Of a DNA stretch of 64,000 nucleotides, positions 43,887 through 53,185 are shown piece by piece. The position numbers were made by a program, and so were the translations under genes. Source of the DNA: CAJXQU01 sp965223825 (lineage in GTDB: Bacteria > Pseudomonadota > Gammaproteobacteria > CAJXQU01); NCBI GenBank assembly GCA_965223825.1, contig OZ245018.1:1364001-1428000 (forward strand), in the 5' to 3' direction. How positions within the stretch are numbered: the first letter of the stretch is position 1; every line of letters begins with the position of its first letter. Below the pieces are notes generated by a model. The model worked only from the letters and a program-made list of their open reading frames with translations, did not search any database and was not told where the DNA came from.

Positions 43887-44336
43887 CTATTTACGTGTAG
43901 GGACCGATAACACTGGTACAGACGCACTACGCACAACGCGTTCCGTGACGCTACCGAGTAACATGTGAGCAAGGCCCGATCGGCCATGTGTGCCCATTAC
44001 GATAATGTCGGTATCGTGCTCGTTCGCATACGCGACGATCTCCACATATGGGATCCCCTCGACTAAGCTGCTTGTCAGTGTGAATTTTCTCGTTTGATGT
44101 TTTGCGTTGAGCTGCTCAAGCTGTTCGATAAGCCGATCTTTATAAGCATCCTGCAGTGAAAGATCCATCGGTGCAGCAAGATCGGATTCGGGCATGCTAA
44201 ACGCAGGGTATTGATAGATATGAAGGAGATGCAAACTTGCACTGAGTTTTGTCGCGAGCTCGATTGCGTTATGTAAGGCCAGATCGGAAGTTTCAGAAAA
44301 ATCGACCGGGCAAAGAATGTGTTCAAAGCTGATCAT
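43887..44336 (-). CDS. Universal stress protein UspA family
   Basis: 149 residues with HILCPVDFSETSDLAL at the start and the ATP-binding GTHGRSGLAHMLLGSVTE, matching G-x2-G-x9-G-(S/T). An ATP-binding type of Usp is likely. GGAGA precedes the ATG. No operon partner. Confidence 0.92.
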   Translation of the reverse strand: MISFEHILCPVDFSETSDLALHNAIELATKLSASLHLLHIYQYPAFSMPESDLAAPMDLSLQDAYKDRLIEQLEQLNAKHQTRKFTLTSSLVEGIPYVEIVAYANEHDTDIIVMGTHGRSGLAHMLLGSVTERVVRSASVPVLSVPTRK

Positions 44337-44444
44337 GATGACGTCTCCTGAATCGTTGACTTACGCTGATTCTAACAGACAATTCACGGAACAACTTGAC
44401 CTAAATCAGGCTAAACAAGGTAAATAGGTTGACGACGCTTTTGC

Positions 44445-45143
44445 TTAACGATTCGCGGGGTGAAACAAGGGGTGTTGTTGATCTTTAAAGAAAGGGATTA
44501 GCACCATGCCCGCCACGAAACCACCGACATGCGCCCAGAATGCCACTCCGAGTTCATCTGAATTACTTGCGAATGAGCTGATCAATTGCATCGCAAACCA
44601 GCCGCCGAGGACGAACATCGCAGGAATACGAAAGGTTTTAATGATCACAAATATCGGCAAGACCACCAACACACGCGCATGCGGGTACAGTAATAAATAC
44701 GCACCGAGTACACCAGAAACTGCACCACTGGCCCCTACCATAGGAATTTCAGACGTTGGTGCGACCACCGCTTGGCTGAGCGCAGCAACAGCACCGCAGA
44801 GAAGGTAGAAGACGATAAATTTCACATGCCCCATGCTGTCTTCAACATTGTTCCCGAAAATCCACAAATACAACATATTGCCGCCGAGGTGCATCCAGCC
44901 ACCATGCATAAACATGGAGGTGATAACGCTTAATTCTGCCGGGATCTGCGCGAGCGACGGTGGCAAGCTGGCGTGATCAAACAACACGGCAGGCACCATA
45001 CCGTAGGAATAGATCGCCGCTTGACCAAGTTCTGCACCGAGATTGTGTTGCCACAGGTAGACTAAACAGCAAATAACGATGAAGGAGATCGTGAGAATGG
45101 GCGTAATGTTGGTTGGATTGTCATCATGTAGCGGAAGGAGCAT
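44445..45143 (-). CDS. Rhomboid family intramembrane protease
   Basis: 232 residues with six helices. Catalytic serine in GASGAVSGVLGAYL, catalytic histidine in AHVGGFVAGM, and the family HGGWMHLGGNMLYLWIFG between helices. It cleaves membrane proteins inside the bilayer; the substrate is unknown. Only two acidic residues precede the first helix. Confidence 0.92.
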   Translation of the reverse strand: MLLPLHDDNPTNITPILTISFIVICCLVYLWQHNLGAELGQAAIYSYGMVPAVLFDHASLPPSLAQIPAELSVITSMFMHGGWMHLGGNMLYLWIFGNNVEDSMGHVKFIVFYLLCGAVAALSQAVVAPTSEIPMVGASGAVSGVLGAYLLLYPHARVLVVLPIFVIIKTFRIPAMFVLGGWFAMQLISSFASNSDELGVAFWAHVGGFVAGMVLIPFFKDQQHPLFHPANR

Positions 45144-45266
45144 GTGTCTACCTTGGTCTGATCAGATCGGTTCCAAACGATGTTTAAAACCACATTCAGA
45201 GTAAATGGCTTCGGGATTTCACTCAAGCATTACAAGATAGTTGTAATCCTAATGAAGCGTTTACGC

Positions 45267-45298
45267 AAAAAAAAGCCAGATCTGATCAGATCTGGCTT
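45267..45298 (-). terminator. Perfect palindromic terminator of the Roadblock operon
   Basis: A flawless 26-bp palindrome (45273-45298) whose 13-base arm reads AAGCCAGATCTGA. Read on the minus strand it is followed by eight U, so it terminates the Roadblock gene 40 bp upstream. The centre holds three GATC sites, AGATCT-GATC-AGATCT. Confidence 0.85.
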
Positions 45299-45337
45299 GG
45301 TATTGCGCATAGGCATAAACCTAAGAATGAAGCGCGA

Positions 45338-45712
45338 TTAGGACTGACTTTGACCCAGAATGCGCTTCACCTGTTTGCACGTGTGGTTGGCTTCCAAACG
45401 CACCAAACCTAAATTACCGTATGCCGGTGCGCGCACAGCGAGCACACTGTCACCAGCAACGTAGATCAGTAACATTCCTTCTGAACCACGCACCATGGTT
45501 TCTTCAATTTCGCCGAGTGCTGCATTTTGTGCGATTCGACCACCTAAACCAGAAGCAGCCGCGCCCACTGCAGCGATGCGTGCTCCTTCATCTTCAGGAA
45601 AGTCCGACGCCACTGCCAGTCCGTCGTTTGTTGCGATCATGATGCCGGAAATATCAGGTACGTTATCACGCAGTTCCTGAATAATGTTCTCAAGTTCTTG
45701 TACTTTGCTCAT
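45338..45712 (-). CDS. Roadblock/LC7 domain protein
   Basis: 124 residues of Roadblock/LC7 fold: SGIMIATNDGLAVASDFPED, AAVGAAASGLGGRIA and GSEGMLLIYVAGDSVLAV. Such proteins are MglB-like regulators of small GTPases or scaffolds. No MglA-type GTPase is in the window. It is 36 bp downstream of the acidic repeat protein on the same strand, so a partnership is likely. Confidence 0.92.
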   Translation of the reverse strand: MSKVQELENIIQELRDNVPDISGIMIATNDGLAVASDFPEDEGARIAAVGAAASGLGGRIAQNAALGEIEETMVRGSEGMLLIYVAGDSVLAVRAPAYGNLGLVRLEANHTCKQVKRILGQSQS

Positions 45713-45748
45713 GGGTCTCCTCTCGGTCAGTGATGACGAAATTAAGTT

Positions 45749-47257
45749 TTAAAATAGATTAAATGGGAACAACAGCAACAAAACCTGCGTGGTTTTAGAG
45801 ATGTTGGATAAGAGTGAATTCATGAAGCCGCTTTTCTTTTTGTGGCTGCCGGTGCGATCAAGTTCTGATTCTACCGTCGCTTCGTTTTCGATCGATTCCA
45901 GATCCATCCGCAGCGCTTCGTTTTCTTCTTGTGAGTCGGCCAACGTATTCTTGCCTGAACGCAGTAAATCTATCGCTGCGCATGCATTGCAAAAGTCGAT
46001 AACAGTGGCGAGATCAATATCCAGCAATTCTGAGATCGCCGCCGGTGTGTTTTCGTTTTCCACCATATAATCTGCGATTGCAACATGATCAGCGGAATGG
46101 GGAATCATGCCGAAGTAGGGTGCGTGCTTCAGGTGCATCGGCTCTTCGGCATTCAGTGAATCAAGCAGATGACCTTGTGAGGCGAATAAGGTTGAGGTGT
46201 AGATCAGCTTCCACAATGACTGCGGCAAGCGCCCACTGAATAGTTCGTTTTTGATCTCATCTTCCAGATCAGCAACGCTGAATTCACTGGCTTCAACGCG
46301 ATACATGTCCGTTGCGCTATCCAGATCGCCATCACTGACAAACCAACCATTTTCGGGGAAGACGCGCAATTCAGGAAATTTTGGATGCGTGATCAGTGAG
46401 GTTTTACCTGATTCAATCACGGATTGGATAACGCCACTTAAACGCATTGAGGGAGTGTATTGCGTGCCTGCAATTTGTCCCAGCTCAGTCCCTGCGTTTT
46501 CTGACATGCTTAATAATTCGGCATCATCTGGGTCGTGTTCTTCGTCTTCATCGGACAGCCAATCAATCTTATGTTTTGCAATCGTAAGAGCATCAATTTC
46601 CGGGGCATCCGCATCGATGTGCATATCATCCACTTCAGAATGAATCACATTGATTTCGGCATCACTTAGCAGCATATCGTCCGAATCATCGTCGTCATTC
46701 GCGATCGCTGCAACGGCTTCGTGTGCTTCGGAGCTCGCGGTAATTGGTAATGCGTCATCAGCGCGAGTAATGTCGATGAACACACTGTCTTCAGCCGTTT
46801 CAGCCGTTTCAGCCGTTTCAGCCGTTTCAGCCGTTTCAGCCGTTTCAGCCGTTTCAGCCGTTTCAGCCGTTTCAGCCGTTTCAGCCGAAATCTTCATATC
46901 AGAAGGCGGGGTCAGTTTTGCTTCCCAGCGTTGTGGGTTGCCGAGGCGGCGTTCCAAATCTTTGAGGAGAGTTGTCGCGGCCTTATAAGATAATGGGGTT
47001 TGCTGCGCCAGTTCGTAACCATCCAGTGAGGCGAGGTTTGCGCTACACGGCACGAGCAATATGTTGTTGTTTTCATCGCTGATCAGCGTGAGTCCAGCGT
47101 CATCATCGGCATTGGCCAGCGCGACATGAGCGTCTTGTAGCTGATCAACCATTTGCCAGGGACCACTGCTGAGACCGTATGCCAGATCAATGGCAGTTTC
47201 GATGAGCGTTGTATCGCGACTTGCCAGACCGACTGTCACCATTCTCCACTTAGCCAT
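45749..47257 (-). CDS. Acidic multidomain protein with an (AET)10 repeat
   Basis: 502 residues. Residues 1-110 are a globular domain of unknown type. They are followed by ten perfect Ala-Glu-Thr units (about 124-155) and an acidic disordered segment (DDDDSDD, DEDEEHDPDD). Residues about 265-430 resemble the DUF4388-type domain that accompanies Roadblock proteins, with SGVIQSVIESGKTS and SVADLEDEIKNELF. It ends with a hydrophobic tail (VLLLLFPFNLF). The family name is uncertain. Probably an operon with the Roadblock gene. Confidence 0.78.
   Translation of the reverse strand: MAKWRMVTVGLASRDTTLIETAIDLAYGLSSGPWQMVDQLQDAHVALANADDDAGLTLISDENNNILLVPCSANLASLDGYELAQQTPLSYKAATTLLKDLERRLGNPQRWEAKLTPPSDMKISAETAETAETAETAETAETAETAETAETAETAEDSVFIDITRADDALPITASSEAHEAVAAIANDDDDSDDMLLSDAEINVIHSEVDDMHIDADAPEIDALTIAKHKIDWLSDEDEEHDPDDAELLSMSENAGTELGQIAGTQYTPSMRLSGVIQSVIESGKTSLITHPKFPELRVFPENGWFVSDGDLDSATDMYRVEASEFSVADLEDEIKNELFSGRLPQSLWKLIYTSTLFASQGHLLDSLNAEEPMHLKHAPYFGMIPHSADHVAIADYMVENENTPAAISELLDIDLATVIDFCNACAAIDLLRSGKNTLADSQEENEALRMDLESIENEATVESELDRTGSHKKKSGFMNSLLSNISKTTQVLLLLFPFNLF
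46791..46889. repeat. Perfect 9-bp minisatellite
   Basis: TCAGCCGTT repeats ten times without a mismatch, then breaks as TCAGCCGAA. On the coding (minus) strand it encodes (Ala-Glu-Thr)10. Copy changes keep the reading frame because the unit is 9 bp. Confidence 0.95.
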
Positions 47258-47442
47258 AGTGTTAACCCTTAAATTTAAACCTTTAAATTATGATTCTTCT
47301 ATAATCCCCTGATAAAAAAGGGAAATCGTTATGCATTCTAATCCAAAAAATACATGTTTGGAAAGTCTTGAAGTCATTAATCCAAGGTAAAAATGTGAAA
47401 CTTCTGTGTCCTGGCCCCTAATTTAAGCTTAAATTCCGAGGT

Positions 47443-47970
47443 TTACGCTTTTTTAAGCAAAACGTACGCCGCTCCTGTTCCACCATCAACCTGGCGTGCT
47501 GAGCAAAAAGCCAGCACTTCGTCTCGTTGACGTAGCCAGATGTTCACTTTGTTCTTGATCACCGGCTGTCCTTGGAACGACCCTTTGCCTTTACCGTGAA
47601 TGATACGCACACAACGCTTATTCGTTTGCTGACATAAGTGTAAATACGCTGCCAGTGCCTCGCGCGCCATCGACACGGTTTGTCCATGCAGATCCAGCTC
47701 ACCTTGGATGCTGATCTGACCACGGCGTAGCTTTCGAAATACGGCATGCGATACACCGGGGCGCATGTACATCAACTCGTCGCCAGTTTCGATATCCAAC
47801 GGCTCGAATTCCTCAGAGAACATTTCGTCCAACACTCGTTGCTCGTCCAAAATGCGTTGTTGAGGGACGACGGGCACCGGGCGCGGTTCAGGCTTGATGC
47901 CGTCAAACTTGTAGGCTTTATCGAGTTGTATGCTCTGTCTAAAGAGCTTTTCATCGTCATTCTGGTTCAT
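47443..47970 (-). CDS. Smr-domain protein
   Basis: 175 residues. The C-terminal Smr domain has GELDLHGQTV and RIIHGKGKGSF, the two motifs of this DNA/RNA endonuclease-like fold. The N-terminal 80 residues are charged and disordered with an LDEQRVLDEMF helix, the layout of proteobacterial SmrA/YdaL proteins. It is divergent from the MscS-like gene by 84 bp. Confidence 0.88.
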   Translation of the reverse strand: MNQNDDEKLFRQSIQLDKAYKFDGIKPEPRPVPVVPQQRILDEQRVLDEMFSEEFEPLDIETGDELMYMRPGVSHAVFRKLRRGQISIQGELDLHGQTVSMAREALAAYLHLCQQTNKRCVRIIHGKGKGSFQGQPVIKNKVNIWLRQRDEVLAFCSARQVDGGTGAAYVLLKKA

Positions 47971-48054
47971 GTCAATACAGGCGATTTGCGGTTGATTCCG
48001 TGTATGATGACGCCTAGCTTATGCGAATCTAATGGTTTGAGAAAGGTTACTCTT

Positions 48055-49707
48055 ATGAACATTAAGCCGGTATTTTGTTTCATCCTTCTTTTTGGTTTTG
48101 CGACGAACTTATCGCAATCTTGGGCAGCAAAGGGCGACGATAAAGACTCGCCAGCCGCTACGATCACCACGCTACAAGAGCTACTCAATAACACATCCGA
48201 GATGACAAACCTGATCGAATCGCGATCAGAGCTGATTAAGTCAAGCATGAGCGAGGATGAAAAGAAAGAGCAGCAAGCGGCATTGGAAAAACTGCAATTA
48301 CAGCTCGAGGAGCTGCAATCGGATTATGAGTCCGTTGCGACGGGCATTGCTGTACGTGATTATCAAAAAGCGAAAGATCAGAAGTTTGATCTGAAGTCAG
48401 AAGTTGAGAACCTGATCCAGCCGATGGTTTATGCGCTCAAATCATTAACCGCTGATTCGCGCCAGATCGAGCACTACAAACAGCAGATCGAACAACTTAA
48501 GATCAAGCAAAAAGACGCCAAGTTAGCGTTAAAAAATCTCTCGACATTAACCGCAGCGACACCCGATGGTGATTTGAAAACCTCGCTAACAACTTATCTC
48601 ACAAGCTGGCAAGAGGAAAAAGCGCGGCTCGACAGTGAGCGTAAAGTGCTCGATTACCAGTTAAAGCGAAAGTTGGAATCAAAAGAATCATTGATCTCCT
48701 CCACCAGTTCTATTTTTTCCGGGTTCTTTACCAATCGCGGATTGAATTTCATGCTGGGGATTTTGGCTTTCCTCGGTGTTTATTTAGTTCTTCGTTTTTC
48801 GTATGGTTTTGCCCGAAAAATCTGGTTAGCACGACGCAAACGTCAAAGTACCTTTGATCGGCTGCGTGATCTTATTTTCCATATTATGTCGCTGTTGGTT
48901 TCGATCACGGCAATGCTATTCATTTTTAACTTACGCAATGACTGGTTATTGCTTGGTATAAGTATTTTATTCCTCGTTGCGATCGGCTGGGCGTTATTGA
49001 AAACCCTGCCTACAGCAGTTGAAAAAGTCATGCTTATGTTGAATCTCGGTTCCGTACGCGAAGGCGAGCGTGTGATCTACAACGGCATTCCGTGGCAAGT
49101 GGACACATTGCATTTTTATTCGCATTTGGTGAATCCTGATTTGACCGGTGGCAGTGTTCACGTGCCTGCGCGTGAATTAGTCGGGTTAGTTTCACGACCA
49201 TCAGATCCACATGAAGAATGGTTCCCGAGTAATGAAGGGGAGTGGGTTGTATTGGCTGACGAAACGTTGGGTCAAGTGGTACATCAAAGTCCTGAAATGG
49301 TACAGGTGCAAATGTTCGGTGGCATGCTCGTGACCTATACGACACCTGCGTATCTTGATCAAAACCCACGGAATTTATCACACGGATATCGTATCCAAAT
49401 GGTCTTCGGTATTGATTATAAATACCAAGCGGACTGCACCACCGATATTCCAAGTAAAATGACCGCGCACTTTCGTGCAGAGTTATTAAAAATCATGGAT
49501 GAAAGTGAATTGAAACGGGTGGTTGTTGATTTCTTTTCACCGAATGCATCATCGCTCGATTTTGAATATGAAGCGTATGTAAAAGGCACATCAGCGCATT
49601 TATATGAAGAAGTTGAGCGTGCAATGATCTACTCATTCGCTGACGTGTGTAATGAAAATGGATGGGAAATTCCATTCCAGCAAATCACGCTGCATCAAGC
49701 GAAATAA
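48055..49707 (+). CDS. Large MscS-family mechanosensitive channel
   Basis: 550 residues. A cleavable signal (ending SWAAKG) is followed by an extended periplasmic coiled coil (about 35-200), three helices (about 225-335) and the MscS beta-domain (LNLGSVREGERVIYNGIPW). A C-terminal alpha/beta domain ends it. This is the topology of long, MscK/YnaI-type channels. The ATG at 48055 follows AAGGTTACTCTT. It is convergent with a small MscS gene. Confidence 0.87.
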   Translation: MNIKPVFCFILLFGFATNLSQSWAAKGDDKDSPAATITTLQELLNNTSEMTNLIESRSELIKSSMSEDEKKEQQAALEKLQLQLEELQSDYESVATGIAVRDYQKAKDQKFDLKSEVENLIQPMVYALKSLTADSRQIEHYKQQIEQLKIKQKDAKLALKNLSTLTAATPDGDLKTSLTTYLTSWQEEKARLDSERKVLDYQLKRKLESKESLISSTSSIFSGFFTNRGLNFMLGILAFLGVYLVLRFSYGFARKIWLARRKRQSTFDRLRDLIFHIMSLLVSITAMLFIFNLRNDWLLLGISILFLVAIGWALLKTLPTAVEKVMLMLNLGSVREGERVIYNGIPWQVDTLHFYSHLVNPDLTGGSVHVPARELVGLVSRPSDPHEEWFPSNEGEWVVLADETLGQVVHQSPEMVQVQMFGGMLVTYTTPAYLDQNPRNLSHGYRIQMVFGIDYKYQADCTTDIPSKMTAHFRAELLKIMDESELKRVVVDFFSPNASSLDFEYEAYVKGTSAHLYEEVERAMIYSFADVCNENGWEIPFQQITLHQAK

Positions 49708-49731
49708 CGGTTTAGTTTCATCCATTTAATA

Positions 49732-49771
49732 AACCGTCTGGTTTTTAAAATTTAATAAAAGCCAGACGGTT
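49732..49771. terminator. Inverted repeat between convergent MscS genes
   Basis: AACCGTCTGG (49732-49741) and CCAGACGGTT (49762-49771) form a perfect 10-bp stem with an AT-rich 20-nt loop that can extend it. It could serve both converging genes. There is no strong T-tract on either side. Confidence 0.55.
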
Positions 49772-49829
49772 GCTGCATATACATCGCTCGAAATTAAAAT
49801 CGAGACTCGTTATCCAGTGACGTTATTGT

Positions 49830-50711
49830 TCACTCTGTTTTATTGGTTTCACGAATAAAAGGTAAAGGTTCTTTAAACGTGTGTGTAAGGTAAGGAAATG
49901 GAATTTCAATACCGGCATTATCTAGCGCCGTTTTAACCGCCTCTACGACTTCATCTCGCGACTTTCTAATCGCGACAGGCGTTGAGTCTGTCCACCAAGT
50001 GACTTCAAAATCAATCGAGCTAGCACCGAACTCCTGCGCAAAAATTTGTACTGGGTGAGCAGCGTTTTTCTTAACGGTCTCGCAGCCAGCGACAGCGCGT
50101 TTTATAACACTACGGGCCGTGGCGACATCTTCATCGTAGGCAATTCCGCAAATAATCGTACTTCGGCGTAATTCGCGATCGGTCATGATGGTGAGTGGAT
50201 TCGTGAAGAGCATGGCATTGGGTGTGATCACGAGTTGATCATCGACTTGACGAATATGAGTTTCACGAATGGAAATTTTTTCTACCTTTCCCATTAATCC
50301 ATCACATTCTATAAAGTCTCCAATACGCATTTCGCGTCGAAAAAGAATAATAATTCCAGCTAAAAAATTCTGAAAAATATCTTTAAAGGCAAAACCAATC
50401 GCGACTGAGCCAATGCCTAACCCGGTTAGCATCGAAGCTGGGGTCAGGTTTGGAAAAACCACCACAGCGGCGATCATCAAACCGAACACCCAAACAGCTA
50501 AACCTGCGATCATTTCAAATAAGTTTTTTAAACTGGGGCGAATTCGTGTGCGGTTGAGTAACCGTACTACTAGCCAGCGGGCTGATTTTGCAATCAACCA
50601 AGTGAAGAAAATGATGACTATTGCGAGGACAATTTGTGGAAGAACTGCGATTCCTTCGCGAGTGATGGTCAGCAGTTGTTGAGTGAGAATTTCTACGGGG
50701 TCAATATCCAT
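49830..50711 (-). CDS. mscS: MscS-family small mechanosensitive channel
   Basis: 293 residues against 286 in E. coli MscS. Three N-terminal helices, the pore helix GLGIGSVAIGFAFKDIFQNF, and the beta-domain REMRIGDFIECDGLMGKVEK. A C-terminal domain with WTDSTP completes the cytosolic cage. It releases solutes on hypo-osmotic shock. Confidence 0.94.
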   Translation of the reverse strand: MDIDPVEILTQQLLTITREGIAVLPQIVLAIVIIFFTWLIAKSARWLVVRLLNRTRIRPSLKNLFEMIAGLAVWVFGLMIAAVVVFPNLTPASMLTGLGIGSVAIGFAFKDIFQNFLAGIIILFRREMRIGDFIECDGLMGKVEKISIRETHIRQVDDQLVITPNAMLFTNPLTIMTDRELRRSTIICGIAYDEDVATARSVIKRAVAGCETVKKNAAHPVQIFAQEFGASSIDFEVTWWTDSTPVAIRKSRDEVVEAVKTALDNAGIEIPFPYLTHTFKEPLPFIRETNKTE

Positions 50712-50756
50712 CGGGTGGATTTTCCTATTTTGCTAATCAGTGAATCAAAAGACGAC

Positions 50757-50782
50757 GTGATCCTTTGCAGGCAAAGGATCAC
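50757..50782. repeat. Perfect 12-bp inverted repeat
   Basis: GTGATCCTTTGC and GCAAAGGATCAC with a 2-nt spacer, each arm holding one GATC. It lies in the gap between mscS and serB. On the minus strand it is followed by GTCGTCTTTTG, so it may contribute to termination after serB. Confidence 0.6.
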
Positions 50783-50807
50783 AATTTATTTCGACTTTAC
50801 GATATTA

Positions 50808-50831
50808 GAAAACTATAAAATTATAGTTTTC
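50808..50831. repeat. AT-rich 11-bp inverted repeat
   Basis: GAAAACTATAA and TTATAGTTTTC with a 2-nt spacer. On the minus strand it comes before the GC-richer repeat at 50757, so two stems in tandem follow the serine operon. Confidence 0.55.
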
Positions 50832-50879
50832 CTACACGGAGTATTTATGGAATGAATACAAGCATAAATAGGGGTAAAG

Positions 50880-51545
50880 CTACTCGTTGTGTAGGACAAG
50901 CGGCAATAGGCTCAACAGTGACGGATCGTCAATAAAGATATCTGCCGCAATCCTGACTTTTTCGCGGCTTTGCACGCCACCGTAGCCGATAAACAAAACA
51001 TCATCCATTTGCATGTCGAGATCGGTGATGCCATCGCCGACACAAGCCAGCTGGTTACTTCCGTTCGACTTTAACGTCCGAATAATATCGGCTTTACCAC
51101 CGGCTCGGCTTAGTGGCGAGGTGCGATCAAAATCCTTGTACGATCCATCTTCATGGAAAAAAATATCAACAGCGAACACATCCTCAAAAGGAATAGTCAA
51201 TTCGCGCGCCAATACTTGCACTGCGGGTAATAAACCGCCGCTGATGATGCAAACGCGTCGGTTCCGATTAAGTAATTCCGCAACTAATTTAATCGCGCCG
51301 GGCGTGATATTTTCCACATAGAGTTGACCCAGCCAGTCGAGTTCTGCTCGACATGGCTGGATTTGATCCAATCGCTTTGCATACACATCTTCGAGTGGCA
51401 CATGACCATCCATCGAGGCATTCGTTAGTGCACAACACGCGTCGTATACACCGGCGCGTCGTGCAAGCTCATCGACACCTTCAATCGTGCTCAAGGTGCT
51501 GTCGCAATCAAAAACGACAGTATCGAAAGGGCCTTTTCTTAACAT
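50880..51545 (-). CDS. serB: Phosphoserine phosphatase-like HAD protein
   Basis: 221 residues. HAD motif I is VVFDCDSTLS with the nucleophilic aspartate, motif II is CIISGGLLPAV, and motif IV is CVGDGITDLDM. Likely the final step of serine synthesis, dephosphorylating phosphoserine. Its ATG lies inside the end of serA (7-bp overlap), so it is translationally coupled. It lacks the N-terminal ACT-like domain found in E. coli SerB. Confidence 0.9.
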   Translation of the reverse strand: MLRKGPFDTVVFDCDSTLSTIEGVDELARRAGVYDACCALTNASMDGHVPLEDVYAKRLDQIQPCRAELDWLGQLYVENITPGAIKLVAELLNRNRRVCIISGGLLPAVQVLARELTIPFEDVFAVDIFFHEDGSYKDFDRTSPLSRAGGKADIIRTLKSNGSNQLACVGDGITDLDMQMDDVLFIGYGGVQSREKVRIAADIFIDDPSLLSLLPLVLHNE

Positions 51546-53125
51546 AAGCTGATCTTCAAGACTTTGCTGATCGCAGGAATTTCCATTAGATTTTGCATGG
51601 CCTCGTCACCCAACGGTGTGTCTAATGCAAACACCGCAATAGCCTCGTTACTGTCCGGTGCAATACCAAGCTGCATGCGGGAAATATTGATTTTCTGATC
51701 AGCCAATAATGTTGTGATCGCGGCGAGGACGCCAGGTTGATCTTTGTGTCGTGACAGCAGCAAATGTCCTTCAAGCGACGCTTCGATCTTGTAGTCATTG
51801 ATGTGCGTTAAACGCGGCCCGATCTTGTCAAACACTGTACCGGAAACGGTCGTGCGTTTATCACCATGTTTGGCCGTGAGGCTGATCAGCGCGTGATAAT
51901 CCTGTGCTTCTTCTGAACGGATCTCTTTCACTTTTATGCCTTTCTGCGCCGCAATGTGAGAGGCATTGACACGATTGATCGGATTCGACGTTGATGACGC
52001 AAGCAGCCCGATCAGGCTTTCCGTGGTTAACGTGCGAAGATCCAATGAGGTCACGTCACCGTGGGCAAGCATTTCCAATTCTTCAATCGGTTCGTCAATC
52101 ATCGCGCAGAGCAAATGGCCTAGACGATTCATCAAGGAGAGATACGGTTTTAATTTGAGCAGATCATCACCTGAAACCGCGGGCATATTGATCGCATTGA
52201 TCGGCTCACCAGTCAGTAAAAACGTGCTGATCTGTTGCGCGATTTCTGTTCCAGCTGCAGATTGTGCCTCTTTGGTTGAGGCGCCCAAATGCGGTGTAAA
52301 CACAATATTCGGTAAGGATAGTAATGGTGAGCCTGTCGGAGGTTCCTGGCTGTACACATCCAGTGCGGCACCGGCGATCTGGTTGGTGGAGAGCGCATCG
52401 TACAAAGCGGCCTCATCGATGAGACCACCACGAGCACAGTTGATCAGACGCGCAGTTTTTTTCATCGTCGCGATGCGTTCTTTACTAATGATGTTGCGGG
52501 TTTTGTCATTCACCGGGCAATGAAGCGTAATGTAATCACACGCTTTAACAAGCGTATCGATATCCGTGCCGGTGACCTGATCAGCAGCAAACGCGTCTTC
52601 TGTGACGAACGGATCGAAAGCATACACTTGCATTTTTAAGGCGCGCGTACGTTCAGCAACGAGCCGACCGATCGTGCCATAGCCGACGATACCGATTTTC
52701 TTTTTCGCTAACTCCGCCCCCATAAATTCTGATCGTTTCCACTCACCGGCACGCACCGAGCTATCGGCTTGTGGCAAGTTTCGACTGAGAGAAAAAAGAT
52801 GTGCGATCGCGAGTTCCGCAGTGGTGGTGGCATTTGCGTTTGGTGTGTTCAAAACCACAACGCCACGTTCTGTCGCCATCGGCACGTCGATATTATCGAC
52901 ACCAATACCAGCGCGACCAATGACTTCAAGATGTGGTGCGGCGGCGAGGACCTTGTCCGTCACGGTTGCGCCACTTCGCACGATCAACGCATGCTGGTCC
53001 GCCATTGCGGCGCAAAGTTCGTCTTCGTTTAAACCCGTTTTAAGCGTGACGTTAAAATCAGCTTGTTGTTTTAAATATTCAATGCCGTCATCGGCAATCT
53101 TGTCTGCAATAAATATGTTTTTCAT
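51539..53125 (-). CDS. serA: D-3-phosphoglycerate dehydrogenase, long form
   Basis: 528 residues, type with an intervening domain and C-terminal ACT domain (LLSRHKDQPGVLAAI). The NAD loop is KIGIVGYGTIGRLVA, and the catalytic His-Glu region is HLGASTKEAQ. It commits 3-phosphoglycerate to serine. Middle gene of serC-serA-serB. Confidence 0.96.
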   Translation of the reverse strand: MKNIFIADKIADDGIEYLKQQADFNVTLKTGLNEDELCAAMADQHALIVRSGATVTDKVLAAAPHLEVIGRAGIGVDNIDVPMATERGVVVLNTPNANATTTAELAIAHLFSLSRNLPQADSSVRAGEWKRSEFMGAELAKKKIGIVGYGTIGRLVAERTRALKMQVYAFDPFVTEDAFAADQVTGTDIDTLVKACDYITLHCPVNDKTRNIISKERIATMKKTARLINCARGGLIDEAALYDALSTNQIAGAALDVYSQEPPTGSPLLSLPNIVFTPHLGASTKEAQSAAGTEIAQQISTFLLTGEPINAINMPAVSGDDLLKLKPYLSLMNRLGHLLCAMIDEPIEELEMLAHGDVTSLDLRTLTTESLIGLLASSTSNPINRVNASHIAAQKGIKVKEIRSEEAQDYHALISLTAKHGDKRTTVSGTVFDKIGPRLTHINDYKIEASLEGHLLLSRHKDQPGVLAAITTLLADQKINISRMQLGIAPDSNEAIAVFALDTPLGDEAMQNLMEIPAISKVLKISLC

Positions 53126-53185
53126 AACCTTCGGCTTCCTGAAAAGATATTCTTAAAAAAATGAACGCGTTAAATTAACTCGATA

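Noticed and set aside
46650..46988. Open plus-strand frame of repeated SAV residues across the minisatellite
   Set aside because: It is the antisense of the (AET)10 tract, so the long frame is a by-product of the 9-bp repeat.
47258..47442. Possible small RNA in the gap after the Smr gene
   Set aside because: No stable stem with a U-tract could be found by eye on either strand.
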